NCBI RefSeq assembly: GCF_904846705.1
Contig: NZ_CAJHBS010000005.1
Coordinates: 62,001-126,000, forward strand
Source: Psychrobacter sp. Pi2-52
Lineage (GTDB): Bacteria; Pseudomonadota; Gammaproteobacteria; Pseudomonadales; Moraxellaceae
Direction of reading: 5' to 3'
Length of the DNA stretch: 64,000 nt
Shown: positions 57,556 through 64,000 of the stretch, piece by piece
Layout of the letters: every line of letters begins with the position of its first letter
Numbering within the stretch: the first letter of the stretch is position 1
The notes under the pieces: model-generated
What the model saw: only the letters and a program-made list of their open reading frames with translations
Databases searched by the model: none
What the model was told of the DNA's origin: nothing
Made by a program: the position numbers and the translations under genes

Positions 57556-59787
57556 ATGGCCGAGCGTGCCGCCAAGCAGTTAGAACTGAACAAATCTGAA
57601 TTACCCAATTCCATTACTGAAGTGATTGCCACATTGACCCGTGCTGGGTTTGATGCGTATATCGTTGGTGGTGGTGTGCGCGATACTTTATTAGGTCTGC
57701 GCCCGAAAGACTTTGATGCCGTCACCGATGCCAAGCCACATGAGATTAAAGATGTCTTTGGTAAGCGCTGCCGCATTATCGGTCGCCGCTTCCAGTTAGC
57801 GCATGTATACTCAGGTCGCGAGCTGATCGAAGTTGCTACTTTCCGTGGTCCACCAACCAGTGATGCCAATACCAATCAAGATGGTATGATTCTGCGTGAC
57901 AATGTTTGGGGCGATATCCGACAAGATTTTTCCCGTCGCGACTTCTCTATTAATGCGCTTTATTATCAACCGCTCAAAGGCATCGTTCATGATTTCTGCG
58001 GTGCGCTTGATGATATTGACAACAGAATCATTCGTCTATTGGGCAATGCGCCAGTACGTATCGAAGAAGATCCTGTGCGCTTGCTCCGTGCCTTACGTTT
58101 CAAAGCCAAGCTAGGTTTTGAGTTTGATGAAGCGTTGTCCGAGCAATTCAATGACGGGAACTGGGCGCTGCTTGAGCAAATATCACCGCATCGTCTCTAT
58201 GATGAAACGCAAAAGATGTTTACCGGTGGCTATCTAGTACCCCTATTGCCATTATTGTTTGAATCAGGTGCGATTGATAGCCTCATTATCTATCCACCGT
58301 CTGAGCCAAGTGCTTTAGTCAATCAGGTAGCTATCAATACCGATAAGCGTATTGCGGCAGGCAAGAGTATCAACCCTGCGTTCTTCTATGCTGCCTTACT
58401 GTGGGAAAATTACCTACATCAATTGGCAAAAGCTAAGAAACGCAATATGCCGTTTGCCGAAGCGCAAATGCATGCGGCTGGTAAAGTCATCGACCGTCAG
58501 CGTATCAAAACCGCTATTCCGAAATTTGCTGAGCAGTTTATCCGTGATATCTGGATATTGCAGCCGAAACTTGCAGCCCCACGTAGCAAGCAAATCGTTC
58601 AGCTATCTGAGCATCCACGTTTCCGTGCGGGTTTTGACTTTTTATTATTGCGTGAGCAATGTGGCGATGCAGAGCATCCGCTATCAGAGTCAACCAACGA
58701 TATGGGTGACTGGTGGCAGACGTATCAAACCTTATCTGAACAAGAGCAGCAGCAAGCGATTGATGAATTTGACGAAAATATTCGCCGAGGTGCTTATAAA
58801 AAAGGGCAACGTGGTCGCGGACGTAATCGTCAAGAATCAACAATACAGACTACTGATAATGCAGCACCTAATCAGAACAGTACAAAGCAAAATAAAGCCG
58901 ATGACCGTGCTGAAAAAGGTAGAAATGATCAAACAATGGTAAATGATTCGTCAAATATTCCAGCCCGTCGCCGCCGCGCTGCCAACCAATCTAAAGCTGG
59001 CCGCACTGACAGTGGTAGACACAACGTGCAGCAAGTAGAGCAAGACAATAATGAGCTTGCTCAGCTACAGCAGCTGTCTCTTGCTAGTAACAAGCAATCG
59101 GCAAGTCAACAGGCAAAGCCTAAGCCATTGTTTGTGATCGAGCACGAGAATGTCGTGCCGCCATTGCAGAAGCAACTGTCAGCTGATGATACGTCGAAGC
59201 GCAGCAAAGCACCTGTACGAAAGCAAGCATTAACCAATCAAGATGCATCAAAGCAAGTGGCTAAAGCCGAGCGCGTAAATAGTAGCACTCAGCCGTCTAA
59301 TAATAACCACCCAGAAGATCAAGCATCAGCTAGTCAGGCTAGACCAGCTCGCTCAATCGCAAGATCACCTGCGTTAGTTAGTATGAATAACGAGCCGATC
59401 CCGCATAAGCGTCGCCGTCGTCAACCTACTGTAAATAGTGCGAGCAACATTGAAGTACAAAGCAATAGCGATGCGAAGGGCAATAATGGCAAAGCACAGC
59501 TAGCAGCGAAGTATGCGAAAAAAGCGCCTAAACCTGCAGTTGAATCGCCTGATAAAAGCGATACTAAAGTTGTAAAGGAAGTAGGTAGCAAGGCAGTAGA
59601 TAGCAAAGACGCGGCAAAAACCGCTGCACCTGCGAGAGCCAAGAAATCGGTGAAAGCAACTACTGCAAAGGCTGCTAAAGCGAAGCAAGATACGAGCGAT
59701 CAAATGCCTGCTGTGAAAGTAACTGATAACAAAGGCCCTGTACCATCGAAGCGCCGCCGCCGTCAGCCTAGTACTGAAAGCGTATAA
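57556..59787 (+). CDS. pcnB: Poly(A) polymerase PcnB with a long basic C-terminal tail
   Basis: The 743-residue protein begins with the nucleotidyltransferase domain: FDAYIVGGGVRDTLLGLRPK, DFDAVTDAKPHEI (catalytic Asp pair), RRFQLAHVY and DFSRRDFSINALYY. EEDPVRLLRALRFKAKLGFE and the RNA-binding region up to about 415 follow. It adds poly(A) tails that promote RNA decay. The family is usually 450-510 residues. Here residues about 415-743 are a low-complexity, Lys/Arg/Gln/Asn/Ser-rich tail with recurrent basic clusters (RRRRAAN, KRRRRQPT, KRRRRQPS). This tail may bind RNA or the degradosome (inference). A gaggag ribosome-binding site precedes the ATG; folK follows by one base. Confidence 0.94.
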   Translation: MAERAAKQLELNKSELPNSITEVIATLTRAGFDAYIVGGGVRDTLLGLRPKDFDAVTDAKPHEIKDVFGKRCRIIGRRFQLAHVYSGRELIEVATFRGPPTSDANTNQDGMILRDNVWGDIRQDFSRRDFSINALYYQPLKGIVHDFCGALDDIDNRIIRLLGNAPVRIEEDPVRLLRALRFKAKLGFEFDEALSEQFNDGNWALLEQISPHRLYDETQKMFTGGYLVPLLPLLFESGAIDSLIIYPPSEPSALVNQVAINTDKRIAAGKSINPAFFYAALLWENYLHQLAKAKKRNMPFAEAQMHAAGKVIDRQRIKTAIPKFAEQFIRDIWILQPKLAAPRSKQIVQLSEHPRFRAGFDFLLLREQCGDAEHPLSESTNDMGDWWQTYQTLSEQEQQQAIDEFDENIRRGAYKKGQRGRGRNRQESTIQTTDNAAPNQNSTKQNKADDRAEKGRNDQTMVNDSSNIPARRRRAANQSKAGRTDSGRHNVQQVEQDNNELAQLQQLSLASNKQSASQQAKPKPLFVIEHENVVPPLQKQLSADDTSKRSKAPVRKQALTNQDASKQVAKAERVNSSTQPSNNNHPEDQASASQARPARSIARSPALVSMNNEPIPHKRRRRQPTVNSASNIEVQSNSDAKGNNGKAQLAAKYAKKAPKPAVESPDKSDTKVVKEVGSKAVDSKDAAKTAAPARAKKSVKATTAKAAKAKQDTSDQMPAVKVTDNKGPVPSKRRRRQPSTESV

Positions 59788-59788
59788 T

Positions 59789-60310
59789 ATGGATAACAGT
59801 ACAGATAATAGTAACTGGGTTACCTGTTATGTGGGCTTGGGTAGCAACCTCGCTAATGAACTAGGTTCGCCTGCCGATCATTTGCGGCAGGCGCTTGCAG
59901 TAATGCGAGCACATGAGCAGGTACGTGAAGTAAGTGTCTCTTCTTTTTACGCTTCAGCACCGATGGGTCCGCAAGATCAGCCGGATTTTGTTAATGCAGT
60001 AGCTGGTTTTGAGACAACGTTTGCCCCTTATGAGCTGCTTGCTTTTTGTCAGCAGTTAGAGAGCATGGCCAAGCGGGCACGTTTGCGCCGTTGGGGTGAA
60101 CGTAGTCTAGATGTTGATATTTTGCTATACGGCGAGACACAGATTACTGATCCAACACTGACAATACCGCACGCTGGTTTAAGTGAGCGCAATTTTGTCT
60201 TAATACCACTGCGAGAGTTGGCACCAAACTTAACCATCGCCGGTAAGTCGATAGGTGACTATTCCCAAAGTCGCGATTGGACAGGTTTAACATTACTATC
60301 AAGCGATTGA
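59789..60310 (+). CDS. folK: 2-amino-4-hydroxy-6-hydroxymethyldihydropteridine pyrophosphokinase
   Basis: The 173-residue enzyme has the HPPK motifs CYVGLGSNLANELG, SSFYASAPMGPQDQPDFVNA, RRWGERSLDVDILLYG and LTIPHAGLSERNFVLIPL. The paired Asp residues of DVDIL bind magnesium. It pyrophosphorylates hydroxymethyl-dihydropterin for folate synthesis. It starts one base after the pcnB stop codon, an order (pcnB-folK-panB-panC) shared with Pseudomonas and E. coli relatives. Confidence 0.95.
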   Translation: MDNSTDNSNWVTCYVGLGSNLANELGSPADHLRQALAVMRAHEQVREVSVSSFYASAPMGPQDQPDFVNAVAGFETTFAPYELLAFCQQLESMAKRARLRRWGERSLDVDILLYGETQITDPTLTIPHAGLSERNFVLIPLRELAPNLTIAGKSIGDYSQSRDWTGLTLLSSD

Positions 60311-60345
60311 TTATAAGCAACTAATACTAAGTGAGAGTTAATAAA

Positions 60346-60378
60346 TGATTGGGAGGTTTGTCTAAGACATCTCAATCA
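60346..60378. repeat. Hairpin in the folK-panB gap
   Basis: tgattgggaggt pairs with acatctcaatca over about 12 bases with a G-U and one mismatch. No T run follows. Confidence 0.6.
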
Positions 60379-60436
60379 TAGCTAGAATAGTAGCAATATT
60401 GATAATAAAAGGCATTGCAGATTAATTGAGGGTCAT

Positions 60437-61237
60437 ATGACGACATTATCTACTCTAAATAAGTTTAAAAAAGACGGTACCAAGTTCACTTGCTTGACCT
60501 GTTATGACTCGATGTTTGCACGAATGATGGAAAAAGCCGAAATTGATACGATTTTAATTGGGGATAGCTTGGGCATGGTTGTACAAGGCCATGACTCAAC
60601 ATTACCTGTAACAGTCAATGATATGGCTTATCACACTGCCAATATTGCCCGTAGCAACAAACACGCGCTGATATTGGCTGACCTACCGTTTATGAGTTAT
60701 GTGACACTACCAGAAGCCGTTGCTAATAGTCGCACGCTAATGCAAGCAGGGGCGCATGTCATAAAAATCGAAGGCGGTAGCGAGCTGTGTGAATTGGTAA
60801 CGACCTTGGCGCAAGCAGGTACACCAACTTGTGTACATCTTGGTTTGACTCCGCAATCAGTCAACGTGTTTGGCGGTTATAAAATTCAAGGTCGCGGTGA
60901 TGAAGCAGCTGACAAACTGCTTGCTGATGCCAAAGCAGTCGTTGACGCTGGCGCTGCACTGCTAGTATTAGAATGTGTTCCAGCCGCACTTGCAAAAGCA
61001 GTGACAGATGCGGTTGCCGTGCCAGTTATCGGTATTGGTGCTGGAGCCGATACTGATGGTCAGGTATTGGTTATGCATGACATGCTAGGTATGGTGCATG
61101 GCCGAGTGCCACGTTTTGTCCATGACTTTTTAACGGATGAGCGTAATAGCGCACACAGTATCGAAGGTGCTTTTGCGCTCTATCAGCAGTCAGTACGCGA
61201 AGGTAGCTTCCCGACTGAGCAGCACCAATTTAGCTGA
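60437..61237 (+). CDS. panB: 3-methyl-2-oxobutanoate hydroxymethyltransferase
   Basis: The 266-residue enzyme shows CLTCYDSMFARMMEKAEIDT, ILIGDSLGMVVQGHDSTLPV, the metal ligands in DLPFMSY, AHVIKIEGGSE, HLGLTPQSVNVFGGYKIQGR and VIGIGAGADTDGQVLVMHDM. It transfers a hydroxymethyl group from methylene-tetrahydrofolate to alpha-ketoisovalerate, the first step to pantoate. It is the partner of panC directly downstream. Confidence 0.97.
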   Translation: MTTLSTLNKFKKDGTKFTCLTCYDSMFARMMEKAEIDTILIGDSLGMVVQGHDSTLPVTVNDMAYHTANIARSNKHALILADLPFMSYVTLPEAVANSRTLMQAGAHVIKIEGGSELCELVTTLAQAGTPTCVHLGLTPQSVNVFGGYKIQGRGDEAADKLLADAKAVVDAGAALLVLECVPAALAKAVTDAVAVPVIGIGAGADTDGQVLVMHDMLGMVHGRVPRFVHDFLTDERNSAHSIEGAFALYQQSVREGSFPTEQHQFS

Positions 61238-61285
61238 TTTTGAAGCTATTGAACAACAGAACGTTTGAATAGAAGAAAAGTAATC

Positions 61286-62188
61286 ATGTCTCCAATTATT
61301 TATCATGATATCTCATCACTACGTGAAGCGCTTCAGCCTTATCGTGGTCAGCAAAGTGGCAAACAAGGCCGTCAGCAGCGCATTGCGTTAGTACCAACGA
61401 TGGGTAATCTGCATGACGGTCATCTTGAGCTGGTAAAGATTGCCAAACAGCATGCGGATGTAGTGGTGGTCAGTATCTTCGTTAACCCTACGCAGTTTGG
61501 CGTTGGAGAAGATTTTGATAGCTATCCGCGTACGCTAGATGCAGATGTGGCTAAGCTTGCGACAGTTGATGCAGATTATGTGTTTGCACCTAGTATTGAT
61601 GCGATGTATCCAGTATTACCACCACCTACTGCGGTGTTGGCTGGTGCTATTGCCAATCAGTTATGTGGTCAATCGCGTCCTGGACACTTTGATGGTGTTG
61701 GTATTGTTGTTGCTAAACTATTCAATATCGTACAACCAGATGTGGCAGTATTTGGACAAAAAGACTATCAGCAGCTTGCTATCATTAAGCAATTGGTACG
61801 TGACTTGAGTTATCCTATTAATATCATTGGTGCGCCTATTGTTCGTGCTGATGATGGCTTAGCGCTATCATCGCGTAATCAATACTTAAGTGCAAATGAG
61901 CGTCAAGCTGCCCCTGTATTACATCAAGCATTGCAAGAATTAGCACAGAGTTTGAAAAGTAAGGCTCTTAGTCAGCAAGCATTTGATAAGCTATTAGTAG
62001 ATACGCGAACACGTATTAGTGACGCAGGTTTTATTATTGATTATCTGGAAATAAAGACTGAAGAGCTATGTTCTGTCGTAAGTGACTCTAAAACCTTTAA
62101 TATAGAAAACAAAAACATCGTTATTTTAGTCGCAGCATGGCTAGGAAAAGCGCGTTTGTTAGACAATCAGTTGGTAGTGGTAAATTAG
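61286..62188 (+). CDS. panC: Pantothenate synthetase
   Basis: The ATG at 61286 gives 300 residues, starting MSPIIYHDISSLREALQPY. An upstream TTG frame is disfavoured. Family motifs: LVPTMGNLHDGHLELVKIAK (the HIGH-like site), VSIFVNPTQFGVGEDFDSYP, CGQSRPGHFDGVGIVVAKLF, VFGQKDYQQLAIIKQLVRDL and ALSSRNQYLSANER. It ligates pantoate and beta-alanine with ATP. Confidence 0.97.
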   Translation: MSPIIYHDISSLREALQPYRGQQSGKQGRQQRIALVPTMGNLHDGHLELVKIAKQHADVVVVSIFVNPTQFGVGEDFDSYPRTLDADVAKLATVDADYVFAPSIDAMYPVLPPPTAVLAGAIANQLCGQSRPGHFDGVGIVVAKLFNIVQPDVAVFGQKDYQQLAIIKQLVRDLSYPINIIGAPIVRADDGLALSSRNQYLSANERQAAPVLHQALQELAQSLKSKALSQQAFDKLLVDTRTRISDAGFIIDYLEIKTEELCSVVSDSKTFNIENKNIVILVAAWLGKARLLDNQLVVVN

Positions 62189-62239
62189 CTTTTATGATAT
62201 AGCAGTAGACTAGATACAATAGACTTGGATGAGTAGATC

Positions 62240-63205
62240 ATGGGTGTAAGTCAGGATCAAAATAGTAATGCGGCAGCAACGATAGCGGATCAGACGTCTA
62301 CGAATAAGCTCAGTATATTGGTGGTCTCAGGGCGTTCAGGATCTGGTAAAACCTCAGTATTGAATATCTTAGAAGATCTAGGCTATTACTCTATTGATAA
62401 CTTACCGCTGTCTTTGTTACCTAATGCTGCTCATAAACTGGTCAATGAAAGCGGCATTCATCGTATTGCGCTGGGTGTCGATATTCGAACGCCACGTGCT
62501 GATTTATCTAACTTTGCAGTAACGTATGCTTCTCTCAAGGAAACCTATGGGTCGCATGCGGTACAGATTTTATATGTGACTGCACAAGAGAGTACGCTGA
62601 TAGCTCGTTTTAACGCGACGCGCCGTGTACATCCGCTGATGTCTCAAGATATTGATAGTGACAATGCTAAGCATATTGCCTTTAATTTACCGGCTGCTAT
62701 CAAGAAAGAAGTTGAGCTGTTAGAGCCAATTGCTGGTCATGCTGATATTAGGATTGATACCAGTAGCCTAAATATTCATCAATTAAAAGACAGCTTGCGT
62801 GAACATATAGGCATGGACAATCAGATTGTCATCAATCTACTGTCTTTTGGTTTTAAATACGGTAGCCCTATTGATGCTGACTTTGTATTCGACGTTAGAA
62901 TTTTACCGAATCCGCATTGGAACCCTGAGTTACGTGACTCGACAGGTCTGGATACTGAAGTAGGGGCATTCTTCTTAGATTATCCAGAAGTAGCAGAAAT
63001 GATGGGTGATATTGATAAGTTTTTGACCCGTTGGCTACCGGAGTTTTTGCACAATAATCGTCATACGGTCACGGTTGCTATAGGCTGTACGGGCGGCAAA
63101 CATCGCTCTGTTTTTATCACTGATCATCTACAACGCCGTCTTGCTGACGCTATGCCTAAAGGCGTGAAGGTCTTGGCAAAACACCGCGAAAAAAGTCGCT
63201 GGTAG
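62240..63205 (+). CDS. rapZ: RNase adapter protein RapZ
   Basis: The 321-residue protein has an N-terminal polar extension of about 25 residues. It then shows the P-loop VVSGRSGSGKTSVLNILEDL, GYYSIDNLPLSLLP and DIRTPRADLSNF. The C-terminal domain has FGFKYGSPIDADFVFDVRIL, LPNPHWNPELRDSTGLD and IGCTGGKHRSVFITDHL. In E. coli RapZ guides the small RNA GlmZ to RNase E and so controls GlmS; the GlmZ/GlmY pair may be absent here, so the target is open. It is usually near rpoN/ptsN but here follows panC. Confidence 0.95.
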   Translation: MGVSQDQNSNAAATIADQTSTNKLSILVVSGRSGSGKTSVLNILEDLGYYSIDNLPLSLLPNAAHKLVNESGIHRIALGVDIRTPRADLSNFAVTYASLKETYGSHAVQILYVTAQESTLIARFNATRRVHPLMSQDIDSDNAKHIAFNLPAAIKKEVELLEPIAGHADIRIDTSSLNIHQLKDSLREHIGMDNQIVINLLSFGFKYGSPIDADFVFDVRILPNPHWNPELRDSTGLDTEVGAFFLDYPEVAEMMGDIDKFLTRWLPEFLHNNRHTVTVAIGCTGGKHRSVFITDHLQRRLADAMPKGVKVLAKHREKSRW

Positions 63206-63254
63206 TGATATCAGACACTATTTAATTTATTAATTATTATTTTGGAAAGCTTTT

Positions 63255-63767
63255 ATGATCGACTGGAAAGAACAGGATATGCGCGTTTCGCGCACAGAAC
63301 TCAAAAAAGCCCATGAGCGCTTGCAGCAGTTATCTATACCGCTTGCTAGCTTATCGAAAAAACAGCTAAAAGCCTTACCTGCAAGTGATTATTTTATGGC
63401 AGAGCTAATGGCATTGGCTGATATTACCAGCGCCAATGCTCGCAACCGTCAAACCAAACGTGTTGGCAAGCTGATGATTGAAGAAAATCGTCATGAGCTG
63501 ATAAAGGCACTATTTGATGCCTTTTTCCCTAAAGAGCAGGTCTCAAAAATAGAGAGCTGGTACGAGCGCCTGAATATCAATGATGAAGGTACGCTCAAGC
63601 AGTTTGTGAAGCAATATAAAGCTTCTGAGCACCACAGTATGTATCAACTATTATTATGGATAGAATATGCCAAACACATGCAAGATGATGAGTTGCTAGC
63701 AGAATCTAAAGCAGATTTGGCAAGTTATATTCGTGAAGTGGCTATTTTATCGCAGCTGAAGAAATAA
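63255..63767 (+). CDS. darP: Ribosome biogenesis factor DarP/YjgA
   Basis: The 170-residue helical protein matches DUF615: RVSRTELKKAHERLQQLSIP (as MRVSRTELKKAHERL), LASLSKKQLKALPAS, NARNRQTKRVGKLM and ALFDAFFPKEQVSKIESWYE, RLNINDEGTLKQFV. It associates with the late 50S precursor in E. coli. A ttggaaagctttt leader precedes the ATG. It is the last gene before a bidirectional terminator. Confidence 0.93.
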   Translation: MIDWKEQDMRVSRTELKKAHERLQQLSIPLASLSKKQLKALPASDYFMAELMALADITSANARNRQTKRVGKLMIEENRHELIKALFDAFFPKEQVSKIESWYERLNINDEGTLKQFVKQYKASEHHSMYQLLLWIEYAKHMQDDELLAESKADLASYIREVAILSQLKK

Positions 63768-63873
63768 CATCTATATACCAAGCTAGAAATCTATTAATTA
63801 GAATTTTATTAGTTGAAAGACGAGCAATTAAAAATGAGTGATTAAACGACGTATAGCTAAAAGGTTAAGATGC

Positions 63874-63906
63874 AAAAAAGCCAATCAATATATGATTGGC
63901 TTTTTT
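63874..63906. terminator. Bidirectional terminator after darP
   Basis: The stem agccaatcata / tatgattggct-type (gccaatca ... tgattggc) is flanked by A6 and T6, between darP and a minus-strand gene at the right edge. Confidence 0.9.
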
Positions 63907-63966
63907 GTGCACGACATACAGATATGCTGTACGTCATGCGAGTTATTCAAGTACTTATGGCTCGAA

Positions 63967-64000
63967 TTATTTCTTTTCAGCGCGGGCTTTATCAACTAGA
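63967..64000 (-). CDS. C-terminal end of an unidentified minus-strand gene
   Basis: The last codons, read on the minus strand, are LVDKARAEKK followed by a TAA stop at 63969-63967. The frame is open to the window edge and the terminator at 63874 serves it. Too little is visible to name it. Confidence 0.4.
   Translation of the reverse strand, partial: LVDKARAEKK

Overview
The window reads as a chromosomal segment of a Psychrobacter-like gammaproteobacterium (Moraxellaceae). This rests on four things: a close match to the Balon ribosome-hibernation factor first described from Psychrobacter urativorans; the argH / AlgZ-type kinase / AlgR-type regulator / hemC / hemD order known from pseudomonads and relatives; an Acinetobacter-like galU-pgi-(ugd)-pgm block; and a moderately AT-rich sequence with Ser/Thr/Asn/Gln-rich protein extensions. 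The species call is inference. I saw no insertion sequence, prophage, CRISPR array, rRNA or tRNA. An exact 16-bp parS-like site at 6577-6592 suggests the segment lies in the origin half of the chromosome.

Layout. 1-12 kb: truncated oligopeptidase A gene, Balon, an EEP-family hydrolase, a zinc-free quinone-oxidoreductase-like protein, an EcsC-family protein, then on the minus strand an AlkB-like dioxygenase carrying the parS-like site, an alpha/beta hydrolase and an ABC exporter, followed by an EamA transporter and a class I aldolase. 12-20 kb: thiC under a TPP riboswitch, then a Pho-box-driven pstS-pstC-pstA-pstB-phoU operon. 20-30 kb: yggX, argH, a two-component pair whose kinase has lost recognisable ATP-binding boxes, hemC-hemD-hemX-like, a thioesterase, and ribB with a degenerate RibA half. 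30-34 kb: rarA, an HExxH protein and a lipoprotein. 33.7-49.2 kb: the TCA-cycle cluster, gltA divergent from sdhCDAB-sucAB-lpd-sucCD. 49.3-56 kb: sugar-nucleotide genes galE-galU-pgi-(ugd-like)-pgm. 56-64 kb: mazG, an HhH secreted protein, pcnB with a very long basic tail, folK, panB, panC, rapZ and darP, then the last codons of a minus-strand gene.

How the genes work together. The TCA block encodes citrate synthase, succinate dehydrogenase, the 2-oxoglutarate dehydrogenase complex and succinyl-CoA synthetase. The sugar block converts glucose phosphates into UDP-sugars for envelope glycans. The pst block takes up phosphate. hemCD makes uroporphyrinogen III. folK, panB and panC feed cofactor synthesis.

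Most notable points: (1) Balon, an eRF1/Pelota-like protein whose GGQ position is replaced by a Gly/Ser/Asn-rich loop; (2) a UDP-glucose dehydrogenase homologue lacking the catalytic Cys, Lys and Asn and the Gly-rich NAD motif, held within the intact galE-galU-pgi-pgm block; (3) inverted repeats in all six untranslated gaps I examined inside the sdh and suc gene runs; (4) the parS-like site inside a coding sequence; (5) the degenerate AlgZ-like kinase; (6) the repeated RRRRQP motifs in the PcnB tail.
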